64,000 nucleotides of DNA from positions 1 through 64,000 of the forward strand of contig JAIYDP010000152.1 in the NCBI GenBank assembly GCA_027487435.1. Reading direction: 5' to 3'. This DNA comes from Verrucomicrobiaceae bacterium (GTDB lineage: Bacteria > Verrucomicrobiota > Verrucomicrobiia > Verrucomicrobiales > Akkermansiaceae). Below the pieces are notes generated by a model. It saw nothing but the letters and a program-made list of their open reading frames with translations. It was not told where the DNA came from and did no database searches. This document shows positions 10,333-20,940 of this stretch, piece after piece. The position numbers and the translations under genes were made by a program. Position 1 is the stretch's first letter. Each line of letters begins with the position of its first letter.

Positions 10333-11447
10333 CTAGATGAAGTAGAAGTTGCGGGGTATTGACGGCTGTGGCTGCGCTTGTCATCGTAAGATAGCTGAGA
10401 TAACCGTGTTTTGCTGGACGTCGTGGAAGATCTTGAAGTCTCGATTTAAATTCTCATCAATCGATAAAATCGCAGCGACATTTCCACAGCGGTAGCAATA
10501 GTTTGGAGCAGACCATACCGTCACGAGACTCTGTTCTGGAAACATGTATTTGAAGCCTTCCTGCACTAACTGATGTGCGCGGCAGACCAGCTCAAGGCCA
10601 TTGATATGATTGAACTGCAATGATGAGTCAAAAAAGTACAGAGACACCTCAGCCGTGACATGGCTGCCAAAGAGATAGCCAGCACCTCGAGGGCTAACGG
10701 TCCACCCTTCAATGTCTTCAGGGTCCGACCACATTAAATCTTTTGATGTCAAGCCATGACGCCCCTCTATTACCTGGAAATGCCCCCTCATGAGGAATCT
10801 CTTGTTTCCTTTCAATCAACCGGAATTTGTCAATCGTTGGCAACGCAGGGGAGAGCCCCCCATGAACGCACAAAATGCGCCCGTCGATGAGCTGCAACAA
10901 ATTATATCTTAATCACTTCAAGTATACCGCAGCTAAATTGAGATAGTCGAATACCTCAGTGCAGTACTTCCATACGTTTGGATTTCCGTACTTTCGCGTG
11001 CACTCGTCGTAAAATCCGTACACTTGAGTGATTTGACGGCTTTCGTGATTGCCGCGAAGAAGAGTGATGTTCGCAGGGTAGCTTCGCAGTCAACAATGGT
11101 CTCACAAACCAACTATACCGAACTTTCAACAACATCAAGAACGTGAATGTCTCCACTGAGTTGTATCCGCGGTCGACATAGTCACCCATGAAAACGTAAT
11201 TGGTTCTTGGCACTTCGCCACCAATGCGAAAGAGCTCCAGGACGTCGTGGAACTGGCCATGAACATCGCCACAAATCGTAACTGGAAGAGGAACAGGTTG
11301 CACGTTGCTCTCTTCAACCAAGATATCTTTTGCCTATTCTCTAAGATATCCCCAACGGTAATTTACCATCTGGCAGAGCGATTTCATGTTGTCTTCAGCG
11401 AGCACTTCGCCCTTTCGCACTTGTTCAATCCAAGCATCCACGTTCAT
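10333..11447 (-). CDS. PPP4C: Serine/threonine protein phosphatase 4 catalytic subunit
   Basis: Seven exons with 33-37 nt introns (for example 10372-10404, 10615-10647, 10740-10773, 10892-10927, 11082-11118 and 11334-11366). The spliced ~305-residue protein has the full metallophosphatase set: [49 protein letters not shown], and [36 protein letters not shown] and [18 protein letters not shown] follow PP4 rather than PP2A or PP6. PP4 acts with R2/R3 subunits in DNA repair, centrosome and splicing control. The last exon is found only by splicing; it ends in RNFYFI, where the family normally ends YFL. The start [16 protein letters not shown] aligns with the PP4 N-terminus. Confidence 0.94.
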
Positions 11448-11520
11448 GGGACCAGATGACAAGCGTCAATCACAGTCAAATTCTATGTGGTACATTTGAC
11501 TGCCCTGTAAGAATTTGAAA

Positions 11521-12164
11521 ATGGACGAGCTTCGTGATTCGATTTTCAAAGTACAGGCATCTACTACGATCTCATGATAGCAGCCCCGATTTTTCCTGCC
11601 ACGCACTGTTGCCTCAATGGGAATCGTGGACGAATATTCTTGTGGGATTGTCTTGCAAAATTATGAAAGCATTGAAGCCTCACTTGGTCCCACTATCAAA
11701 AGGCCATCTGGCCCTTGCGAGCTTTGCAAAAATATGGAATGTCGACTTCTTGCAGCTCAAGAAGAGAATGTTTCGCTGCTGGAAGAATGCAACAGTTTGC
11801 GCGAAGAGATTTTGAAACACTCTAACCAAAATGACGAAGACAAACTCTCCTGTCAATCGCTTGCGCACCGTGAGACTTCTACATCTGGACTGCACTCCTC
11901 ATGCTCTGTTTTCAAGAAAAACCATCACGGCTGCGAGGATAAAGAGAACATGGGCCTAGCAGTGAGCCAAGAGCTTTTGCGAGAGCTTTCTCGAACGAAA
12001 GAGGAATTGGAAGAGCTTAAACATGCTAAGAAAGAATCTGACGACTCACTTCAGCAAGGATTGCAGCGGGAGTTACTTTGAAGCAGATGTCGCTGACACG
12101 CAGGGCTTCCTTGCGGATGGAATTAAGAAAGCTGCGCCGTCAGTTTGCAAATTCAAGGAGGTAG
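11521..12164 (+). CDS. Coiled-coil protein, unknown
   Basis: Three exons. A 10-residue first exon (MDELRDSIFK) is joined by a 30-nt intron (11551-11580) to the main exon, and a 32-nt intron (12072-12103) leads to a short basic helix ending in QFANSRR. The main exon has a Cys pair (CELCKNMEC), then heptads LLAAQEENVSLLEECNSLRE and, near the end, LRELSRTKEELEELKHAKK, predicting a parallel coiled coil of about 150 residues. No recognised domain. The true C-terminus is uncertain because a further 77-nt intron starting at the stop region could extend it to about 12324. Confidence 0.55.
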
Positions 12165-12359
12165 ATATTCCATGTTTACTCTTAACATTTCACGAGGATT
12201 GCCAATCCAACTGCATGGGACTCGATGCAATCGGCAGAAGAACAGCAGCGCCAAACGGTATCGCATCCGCTTGGGAGAGAGAAACCCGGCTGCTTTTCGT
12301 GCTTCCAATCGATGGCAGGCAATAGTAACGCATAGGAAAGTTCAAAATATATACTAATA

Positions 12360-13967
12360 TCACACGTTTGCATCAACAGGCCCCGCTTTGTGGAGGTCTT
12401 TGAAAAACTCCTTTGCGTCTCCTTCAATCCCATGCACTGACTTGACGCGCTTGCTGCTCTCTGAAATGTAACTCGAAGTAAAATTATGTGGTACCAGTGG
12501 TGGTGCTCGTAGCAGTACTGCCCCCTTTTCCATGGTCCACTACATTCTCAGATCCCGTCGCCTTGCCGTCGTGATCTGCCGATTCATAACGACTGTCGGT
12601 GTCTGCAAAGTTACTTGAAAATGAATAAGAAGAAAACAACTGCGGTGCCTCTCGTCATCGCCGACCCCTTTTCCATGGCCTTCCATGTGTTCAGTTCTCG
12701 ACGCCTTCTCGTCGTGATCTGCCACTTCATGATGCCCAGAAGCGCCCTCGGTTTGAGTTGAGTTCTCAACTATATGGTCTTCCATGACACCGTGATGGAA
12801 GTCCTCGTGACGTTCCGGTTCACTGTCATCAGCAACGTGCACACTGTGTTCTCCTTCATGAACTCCCTTGCGATGTTGCTCACTTGGATTCTGTGGATCC
12901 TCGATATGCGTTAGATGATCGTCATGGCCTGCAAGATCGTCCGGATGACTGGAGCCATGCTCCACTGCGAGGCCATCTTTTCTTTCCATGACTTTGCCAT
13001 GACTTCGATCGTCACGATGATCGTTATCGATCTGATGCTCCGATATGTGTTCAGCGGAATCGTGCTCGACAACGTTGTGCAGTGAACTATCATCAGGCTC
13101 GTGAAGGCCTGCAACGTTACACTCAACATGGGTTCTCATACTTTTGGCAGGTGCCTCTTGAGAAACGGTCTTTGATTTGGAACCATCCGAGTGTGTGGAG
13201 TCCTCCTCATGTTCACCCGCATGTAACGACTCGTCGTCATTCAAGTCCGCATCAATATGATAATCCTTTTCTAAGTCATCAATCTTCTTCAGATCAGCAA
13301 GATGATATCTGCACGATAAGATGAGCCGAGAAAAAGTCACACTTGTTGCGGATATCATCGACAAGATGCCTGTACTTTTCTTTTTCCTCAACGAAGTCGT
13401 CGTCCCCTCTCGCGAGCCTCTTTTCAAGGGAAATGGTCTCATTTAGCAATGCATGCTTTTGTTTTTCCAATTCCCCAATATACGCCTCCGTCACGTTGCT
13501 GTGATGTTGCAGATCAAAAATCTTCTGCGTGTCCTCCGCGAGCTCATGTTGAAGGCGACTTGTCCTTCACCATGAGAACTATCTTAACATAACGGACTCA
13601 TTCTGGAGTTCGTGCCCTTTGTACTCCAGTGTTTCGCCCATAATCTCGGCGACATGAAGCCTCTCATCGCATGCCTCTCTTTCTGAGATTGCTGCATGGA
13701 CCTCTGCATGGCAAGCTTCAACTTCGCTAAGGCTGACGTTTATCAGTCGCTGCAATCTGCCAATTTGGGATCGGAGCTCGGAAATATGATTAGAGAGATC
13801 TGCTTTGTCTTGTTGGAGTTGCTGGACCTGCACAATTATTGCTTTACAAACACAAAAACCTCAGGAGAGACCTGTTTGGAGGAGGAGTACGAAATTGCCA
13901 GACTAATGAGGGCGAACGTGAGGAAAAAGAACGCCCCGACCTTCAGAATTCTGCCTCCATCAACCAT
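12360..13967 (-). CDS. Type II membrane protein: coiled coil plus His/Asp/Glu-rich lumenal tail
   Basis: Six or seven exons. The N-terminus has a short basic stretch and one membrane segment (VGAFFFLTFALISLAISY), then about 150 residues of coiled coil (VQQLQQDKADLSNHISEL, TSRLQHELAEDTQKIFDL, EKQKHALLNETISLEKRL, EKEKYRHLVDDIRNK). A ~230-residue stretch follows that is exceptionally rich in His, Asp and Glu (repeated HEE, DDHLTH, HHEVADHDE, MEGHGKG units), and a short end KEFFKDLHKAGPVDANV. Introns such as 12461-12494 were placed because they carry the composition through. Single N-terminal anchor, coiled coil and acidic tail resemble GOLM1/GOLIM4-type Golgi proteins. The acidic His clusters could bind divalent metals. 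The function is inferred from architecture only. Confidence 0.75.
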
Positions 13968-14289
13968 AGAATAAACAATAAAACCCTAGTTTCTCACAAG
14001 AAAAGTTGTTTCGTTTAGAAACAGAAACCTCAAAACGGCTTTGCTAGCGCGTGGGGAATAGATATGTGCAGCTGAAAAGGGGATAGGAAGAATTTGTTTG
14101 TACAAAAAAAGCTCAGGATGACAAAAAGGAGTTTGAGAGAATGGTTTTTCAATCACTGTGATTACATGGTTTCTCCTTTTTGTTTTTTTGTGGGCAACTT
14201 GCCCAAAGAGGAACGTCAGTTGGCACTCTCCTTCGGGAAGATAACAAACTTGTTAATTTCTAAAAATCTAGTTCCCCTTTTGGCAGAAA
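13968..14289. other. Divergent intergenic region, 322 bp
   Basis: Lies between two divergently oriented membrane-protein genes. It is T/A-rich with a run of seven T near 14180. An open frame crosses part of it but has no protein-like composition and runs out of frame with the tetraspan gene. I see no RNA gene; it is probably the shared promoter region. Confidence 0.4.
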
Positions 14290-14942
14290 ATGTCCCGTCC
14301 TCGTCTCCCAAGCCACCGAGCCGTTATTGGTCTCAATGCTACAATTCTGGTCTTTGATTAGTCGGCTTTCCTGATGTACTAGATTCTTGTTTCAGTCGCT
14401 GTCGGTGTAGCAGTATTCACTGCACGTCACTCCGCACATATCGTGGGCTCTTGCTTCTTCTTACTGTTCTACCTTGTTGGTCTTTGTGGTGCACTTAGGG
14501 GCAAGTCTGCTTGCTTGCTCACTTTCACCATCTGGTCCCCATTTGCTGTGATGGCTGCTGCTGGGCATGCCTTCCGTTCCTTCAACGTCTACGTCGATTG
14601 CTATGACCATTGTGGCCACTTCGCTTTCCTTTCTGTTGTTTGCGCACTTGTCGCCGTTCTGAACGTACTGCGTCGATCATTCTGTCTTACTCATTAGTTT
14701 ATTGCGATTCCTGTTGCCGCTCATGTGCTCCTTTTCGGAGAAACAAGGATTTGTGCGTGTACAGCTTCTCTCATTATTTTTTTTACATGACAGGGACTCG
14801 GCGCCGCCAGGCTGCCGGAACAGCAAGCGCGGAAGGTGACGATGTTCCCCTCGCGAATGTTGTGTACACCGGTACGCCATATGTGGCACAGCCTGCCTCT
14901 GGAGAATACTATGGTTCTCCTTCGCACTCTTCTGTGTGTTAG
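14290..14942 (+). CDS. Four-TM (MARVEL-like) membrane protein
   Basis: Four exons with introns at 14350-14382, 14665-14697 and 14753-14793, all needed to keep one frame. After a short basic N-terminus (MSRPRLPSHRAVIGLNAT) there are four hydrophobic segments: ILILVSVAVGVAVFTA, IVGSCFFLLFYLVGLCGAL, LLTFTIWSPFAVMAAAG and HFAFLSVVCALVAVLNFIAI. A ~50-residue hydrophilic, probably cytosolic tail follows, ending in Tyr/Ser-rich GEYYGSPSHSSVC. An extracellular loop has two closely spaced cysteines (DCYDHCGH). Topology and size resemble MARVEL/tetraspan vesicle proteins, but no family signature was identified. Confidence 0.72.
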
Positions 14943-15063
14943 AGTTTTGTATATCACTTCTCAGGCCTTGAGTAAACTGTCACTGCACATGAAAATTGAT
15001 ATGGTGACTCTTCCCAGATTCTGTATTTTTGTTATTCAGACAAGTTACAGAAGCATTTCTGTC

Positions 15064-17316
15064 ATGGTGTCCTTTCCTCGCAGTAGCAAATCCTCATCCT
15101 TGCTAATGAAAACCTTCATATTGAACAATCGATGGTTGATCGAAAATTAAACACTGACTGACTCTCGCAGGAAACAACTCACTTTCCGGAAGTTTGGTTG
15201 CATCCCTTGCTCTCACCAGACAGCATTCTGAAGTTGCGAAACATGAAGGCCAAGAAGAAAAGCTCATTCCGGCTGCAGAGAAAGAACACAAGCTGACAGC
15301 TGAGGAGAAGAAACGTGAATTCTCTGCACTGGCTCGTTTCTGGCCAGTCACACTCCGCTCTATTCTAGCCGGAATGCTTATTGGGGGCGCTGTAGCTGGT
15401 TGAATTAGATCCTCGCTGCATTTACGTTACAGCCATGAACATCAATTTCGGTCTTAAAGCCGGATGGACGCAAGGAGGATCTGTTCTCGCGGCCATTCTT
15501 AGCATAGCCTTCTTCTCGTCCGTGAAGAGATTCCTCACGCTCCCGTTTTCAGAGGAAGAAGCGAATATTGCCCAGACAGTGGCATCGAGCGCTGGCACAA
15601 TGACAAGCGCTGCGGTCACCTTTTAACTTTCCAGCGATTGATATGTCCAGGGACTCGTCAGCTCTATTCCTGCCCTCAAATTGATCTCACCAGACGGAGA
15701 TAAGTCGATGGGAGAACTCATGGTACATTCTTACGCCTTCCATGCTCATTCCCCCAAGCTATGGGCATTTGCAGTTGCGTTTCTTGGTGTTTTCTTTGCT
15801 GTTCCTCTTCGCAAGCGCTTGTTGATCAAGGATCGTCTCCGGTTCCCGTCTGGAACTGCGACTGCAGAGACGATTCAGTCCATGTTTGCCTCCGGTGAAG
15901 ATGCCACCCGACGAGCAAAAGTGTTAGGGATTTGGGCCCTCGTGGTTTGTCGAACATTTCGCTGTGTCCTAACAGGACAGTCTGCCGCGTACACTGTTCT
16001 TATTTTCTTTATTCCAATCATAGAGCACCCTCCCCTCCTCGAAGCAATTAAACTTGGAGGAGTTGCCGAACTTGGCTTCGGGTTGTTTGTTGACCCCATG
16101 CTCTACGGCGGTGGCGTTCTCGCTGGATTCCCAGCCGCATGGTCCATGTTTGCAGGAAGTGTGGTTGGTTGGGGAATCATCGGTACGATTGCTAGGCAAA
16201 ATCACTGGGCACCAGCCCCTGTCATGGTATGAGTCCGTTAAGAACCTAATTCTCTCAGAGTTTTGAAGGCGGCGTTCGTGGTTGGATTTTGTGGACTGGC
16301 GTAGCTATCATGACTTTCGATGCAATTATGTCGCTGCTCCTAACTGTAAATTGGAAGTCACTGTGGGCCATCGTGACACGGAAGCCCGTTGAGGATTTAC
16401 AGCCAGAGGATGACTTGCCTGATGAGCAGCAGATTCCGCACTCGTGGTGGATCGGCGGGTTGATGGTCTCAACCACTTCTACATGCCTCGTCCTCTATTT
16501 TTACTTTGGCATCGCTGTGTGGCAGGCTCTCCTTGCAATCCCTATTTCATTCCTTCTTGCTTACATTGCTGTGAGATGCGCAGGCGAAACAGACATCAAC
16601 CCAGTTGCGTTGCAGCGATACATCTGACTCTGCCTTAGGTCGGTGGCATGGGGAAAGTCACGCAGCTCGCCTACTCAGGCATCGCTCCTGGCAGCACAAC
16701 AACGAATCTCATGGCGGCAGCTGTCGCAGCAGCTGGGGCATCACAAGCTGGGGACATGATGCAAGATCTCAAGACTGCTCACATCTTGAGGGTGTCTCCG
16801 CGCCCATCCTTTTTCGCGCAGTGCATCGGAATTCCAGCTGGAATCGCAGTTTGTGTCCCAATTTACAAACTTTTTGATTCCGCTTACCAATTTGGTTCGA
16901 CAGAGATACCTGCCCCTGCAGCCATGGCTTGGAAAGCCGTTGCAGAGGTGCTTGCTGATGGCCTCTCTACAATCGACGTAGTGACGCCGAAAGCACACTT
17001 TGGCGCCCTCGCTGGTGCTTTGTTTGGCATTCTTCTACCCATTTTGCGAAGAGTGTTGAAGGACACTCGTGTGCGTCCATTCATCCCCTCCGGTAGCGCA
17101 TTCGGCCTTGCTTTCATTATATTCCCGTATCAGTCCTTCACAATCTTTCTCGGAGGAGTGACCCATCTCATTTGGTCGAAAGTACGGCCAAAGAGCTGTG
17201 AGGAATCGTCGTTTTCGTTTGCTTCTGGGCTCATTGCTGGGGCTGGACTCTTTGGCGTGTTCAATGCCATTCTAAAATTATCTGGGGTCAAACCTCTTTT
17301 CCCTCTTGATGGTTAA
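15064..17316 (+). CDS. OPT-superfamily oligopeptide/metal-chelate transporter
   Basis: Seven or more exons (introns include 15399-15432, 15615-15650, 16227-16258 and 16604-16638) encode a ~650-residue polytopic protein. OPT hallmarks are present: MNINFGLKAGWTQGGSVL (the family's NIYFGLQTGW-like motif), EEANIAQTVASSAGTM, GLVSSIPALKLIS, GGMGKVTQLAYSGI and PFIPSGSAFGLAFI. OPT/YSL proteins import peptides or metal-chelates with protons across the plasma membrane or vacuole. The N-terminal cytosolic part is charged (AKHEGQEEKLIPAAEKEHKL). The start is the least certain part: the ATG at 15064 joins in frame if an 88-nt intron (15083-15170) is removed. It ends 22 bp from the stop of the convergent tomosyn gene. 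Confidence 0.9.
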
Positions 17317-17338
17317 ATTTGGGTGTCAAGTACATATT

Positions 17339-20300
17339 TTACAACTGGTACCACTTCTTGCTTCTCTGTTTTGCATTGTATTCCCGCAGCCGCTCCGTCA
17401 TCCCATCGGCTGCAGCTTGCATTCCTGCCATGCGCTCCGCCAGCATGTTCAGTTTCACTCCCCTCTCCTCCAACATCTGACGTTTCAACGAGCAGAGGGG
17501 TGTAGGACCTTCTTCGTGTCACCAATAACCCCTGCCGTACCCTTCGCTTCCCCTTCGATTCTTTCAGCAGCCGATTGAGCACCACTAGTGCGCTTGTCTG
17601 CTACCTCGCCACCTCTAGTCGCAACTTGAGCGTCAGGCAGATCTCAAAAAGTCCAACAGAGCTCCGACAGCTCATCGCTAACAAAATTCCCGATTTCAGG
17701 TTTTGACAGCAGCGCTTTGAACCCGGAGGGAGGTCTCGGCTGTTGCGGCAGCGTCGGCGCAAGCAGCGTGCCGTCAAAAAGGACGCAGCGGCTGGTCGGG
17801 AGCCCGTATCTGGACGAGTTGGGTTGCACTCAAGACATTACTTACAAGCGCTCGGCTTTGAATGAGCTGCAACGAAATAGATGCCCCCCTGCGACAACGC
17901 AAATCCGTCCATCAGGGAGAATGTCAACGCGGAAGTTGTCCGCGGATCTGGCACTTGAGCTCCTTGCTTTGTAATATCTAATGACAATCGAATCAAAGAA
18001 ATCAATCAGTGATGAAAAATATGAAAAATGCTCACGTCATTGCTGGCGCAAGTTGGGCGACGAACATCGACGCAAGCTTATCAAACTTTGGCAGAGAATA
18101 ATAAATAAGCTCCGACATATCCGTCAGGGCCACGACAACTGCTACATCTGATAAATTGATTAGACAACAAGCACAGCGGAAAACCATCAAACGCAACACA
18201 TCTCGCGTCCAAAATAGATTCATCGACATGGCGGGAAACGACTTTGGCAGCTGTCAATCCCTCCACTTTGGCTTTTGGCGCTAAAATACGGAGGACCCCC
18301 CCTTTGTACGCTACAAAAACAAACTCAGCGTCCTCAATCTCGTCGACAGGATGGAGGTCGCTGGAGAGCGCGGACATCGCAACCACCGGCGACGATCTGT
18401 TGGCCGTTAAGTCTACGAGGAGGTGGGGAGGCACAGCTTCTTCGGCTTTGATAGAAACCCAAGCTAACGGGTCAGGGGGTGCCAAGACTTGCGATTAACG
18501 TCGGATCCTGTCGACGAATCAAACGCGAGGATCTCGCCATTGGCGCATCCGACGGCAACGACTCGACTGTCTACTTTTTTGAGAACTTGCAGTCAGGGAC
18601 GACTTCGAAAGTTTGAATTTGAGAAGGCGATCGCGCAAGTCGGTGGGGTCATGGTCGAAAGTTTAGCAACTGCGGTCCCGCAGGAAATCAGATACGCAGC
18701 TTCAGCCGTTTGTGTGACAAGTCTGGCGACGTGAGAGCTGCTGAATCGAAGCGAACGAATTGCTGCCGTCATCGAAGAACGCAGACTTGACTCCTTCAAT
18801 TGAAAATTCGATGGCGCAGCGAAATCCGCAGCCCAAATCGACAGGAAGCTCGGCGGGATGCTGAGGCAGGTCTGGCGTTCCACCCAAGCCATCAATCTTA
18901 TGGTCAGAACCACTCGGAGGCTCTTCTTGTCCTCCTTCGTCGCTGCCAGTACCTGTCCCGCTTTGAAGTGGTGCCCCCCCCTCGTCTGATGGCTGTCGAG
19001 TTGCGGTGGGAGCGTGGAGAGAGAGACGATGTGTGGCACTGGCGAAGTTTGGCTTCAAAACGCTAACCGAGTCTTTTTGAACAACAACGATTGCACCGGA
19101 GGATGAGAGGGCTATTGACAGCGGTTGGGAGGGGCACTCAACGGCACCGACGCGCTGAAGCGAAGGGAGCGTCGCGTCGTAGATTACAATTTTTCCATTC
19201 TCACTTGGCTGTCAATTTGCATGACACGACTTGAACAAAGTCATCAAAAATATCGCGTCTGTGACAACGGCCCCTTCCGGTGAGCTGCCCACGTCGCCGC
19301 CAAGCAGCTGATCGCATCAAATGACAATCAGAAGAGAAAGGGGACAGAAGACGCTGCAGGGGGGGGGGTCGCGTCGAGGATGGGCAGAGCAGATGCGACG
19401 GCGACAGCTGCGGCGCACAAGGGGGACTGGAGGGAAGGCGGCAAGGGGGATAGTCGGAGGGGCGGGGCCCTAAGATGTGAAATGGCGAGGACGCGCTGAA
19501 CGGAGGCGTGTCATCGCAGACGTCCACTAAATAACAGCCGCAGCTGGTAGATACGATCACGTTGCGCAACGGATCGTCCAGGTCATACAGCGCCGCAACG
19601 GGGGTGCACGCCGAAATATCTTCTGCGCAGAGAATCAAAATGACATCGCCGACCCGAACCTTGAAACGCAATCGTCTTTCGCCGCTCAAACTTCTCTCCT
19701 GAAATAATGATTATGGCGGCTGGCTCCATGTCAGCGGATGTGCCCCCACAAACGACAATTCGGGTGCGCCGCTTCCCCTTGGCGTCTCTGTTCAAAATAA
19801 AAAATAAAATTGAGCCGTTTGCAGTACGGAAGCGAGCGCGACGCAGAAACAAAAGAAATTGGACGGCGCAGCCCCTGAGCTGGGGTCACTTAACAGATGT
19901 CAGATGCCGCTAGTTAGTACGCGAACAAACGAATACTTGCTCTGGTTTGCTCTCATCCTTGAGGGCGAATAAAAACAACCGGCCATCTTGGCCCCCCACG
20001 TAGAGCTTTCGCTCCCAGTCGTCAAGAAATAGGGAGGAGGGGGGGGATGTCATGCCGCGAAAGCTTCGCCTCACGACTTTCGGGCGAATGTCGATTTCAA
20101 GGACGAGGCCATCGCTAAAAGCAGAATATAAAAGGCGGTTGTTAAACTGTGAGGTTGCAAGAGCAGTCACTTCGGCGTTGGAGTCCATCTTCCTAAAGAC
20201 TAAGGGGAATGGGAAGGGGAGCGCACGCAGTCAATTCGGTGTGAGATATGGAGTAAAGGGAGATGTCCATGCGGTCGATGTTAAAGCACAGTATCTTCCC

Positions 20301-20810
20301 TCCGTCTGTGCCCACAAATAGAAGGGATGTGGTGGGAAGCCATGCTATGGCGGTGGGAGCGTCCCGAAGGAAACAATTCCTGGCACGGGTCCTTTCATAA
20401 AGGTCCCAAAAGACGACTTCACGATTTGAGTAAAACGCGATTAGGATAGGCTGAGGATTTAGAGAGGGTGAGAGTGAATTACAGTGAAAGGGCAAAAGAA
20501 CATGAACACAACAGCGGACGAGGCCTCGCTGCAGACCAATCGATCTTCAACACCTTCCTTTCCGAAACTGAAAACTTAGATATTTTCTGAAGAGGGAATA
20601 CATGACGACGGTACCGTCTTCAGCTCCGACAGCGATAACTCGTTGAATCGGGTGAAATGCTAATGCCGTGATTGTCATAGGTAGCCCATTTTCAATCACG
20701 ACACGTGGCTCAATGGACGCTGAGTCGACTTCTTGAGCGGGGAGTTTGATAGAGGCTGCGTCATCTTTCTTTGCCGGTCCTTTGCTGAGCAACTTGCTGA
20801 AGAATGACAT
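17339..20810 (-). CDS. Tomosyn / lethal-giant-larvae family protein with R-SNARE tail
   Basis: The N-terminus MSFFSKLLSKGPAK is followed by WD40-type strands of the Lgl/tomosyn propellers: VVIENGLPMTITALAFHP, IAVGAEDGTVVMYS, FYSNREVVFWDLYER, IAWLPTTSLLFVGTDGGK, and later FVAYKGGVLRILAPKAKV. The C-terminus is decisive: after a 33-nt intron it forms a SNARE helix, MLEERGVKLNMLAERMAG, with the zero-layer arginine in EER, and ends QRSKKWYQL. Animal tomosyn (STXBP5) ends in the nearly identical KDKKWYQF. Tomosyns bind syntaxin/SNAP25-type Q-SNAREs and restrain exocytosis; yeast Sro7 and Lgl1 lack this tail. Many short introns interrupt the middle and I did not resolve every exon between 17.6 and 19.7 kb. 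Runs of G near 19362 and 20040 lie within it. Confidence 0.88.
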
Positions 20811-20940
20811 AGTCAAAAGTACATTACGGGGTACAATGGAATGACTGGCCAACTTGTGCTCTTTGTTTTGGTCATTCTCCTCACCATCCGTGCAGAGTCT
20901 CTATATTAGTGTGTGGTTGATGATGTAGGCACTCGAGCCC

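Noticed and set aside
12540-13442. His/Asp-rich repeats as a DNA tandem-repeat array or CRISPR-like structure
   Set aside because: Units are irregular at DNA level and lie inside a coherent multi-exon protein.
14094-14357. Plus-strand frame of 87 codons before the tetraspan gene
   Set aside because: The tetraspan start at 14290 in another frame, with a 33-nt intron, gives a continuous membrane protein; this frame is a shadow.
18700-19690. Several open frames on both strands in the tomosyn middle region
   Set aside because: They fall between well-supported Lgl/tomosyn exons and show no independent domain; treated as part of the minus-strand gene.
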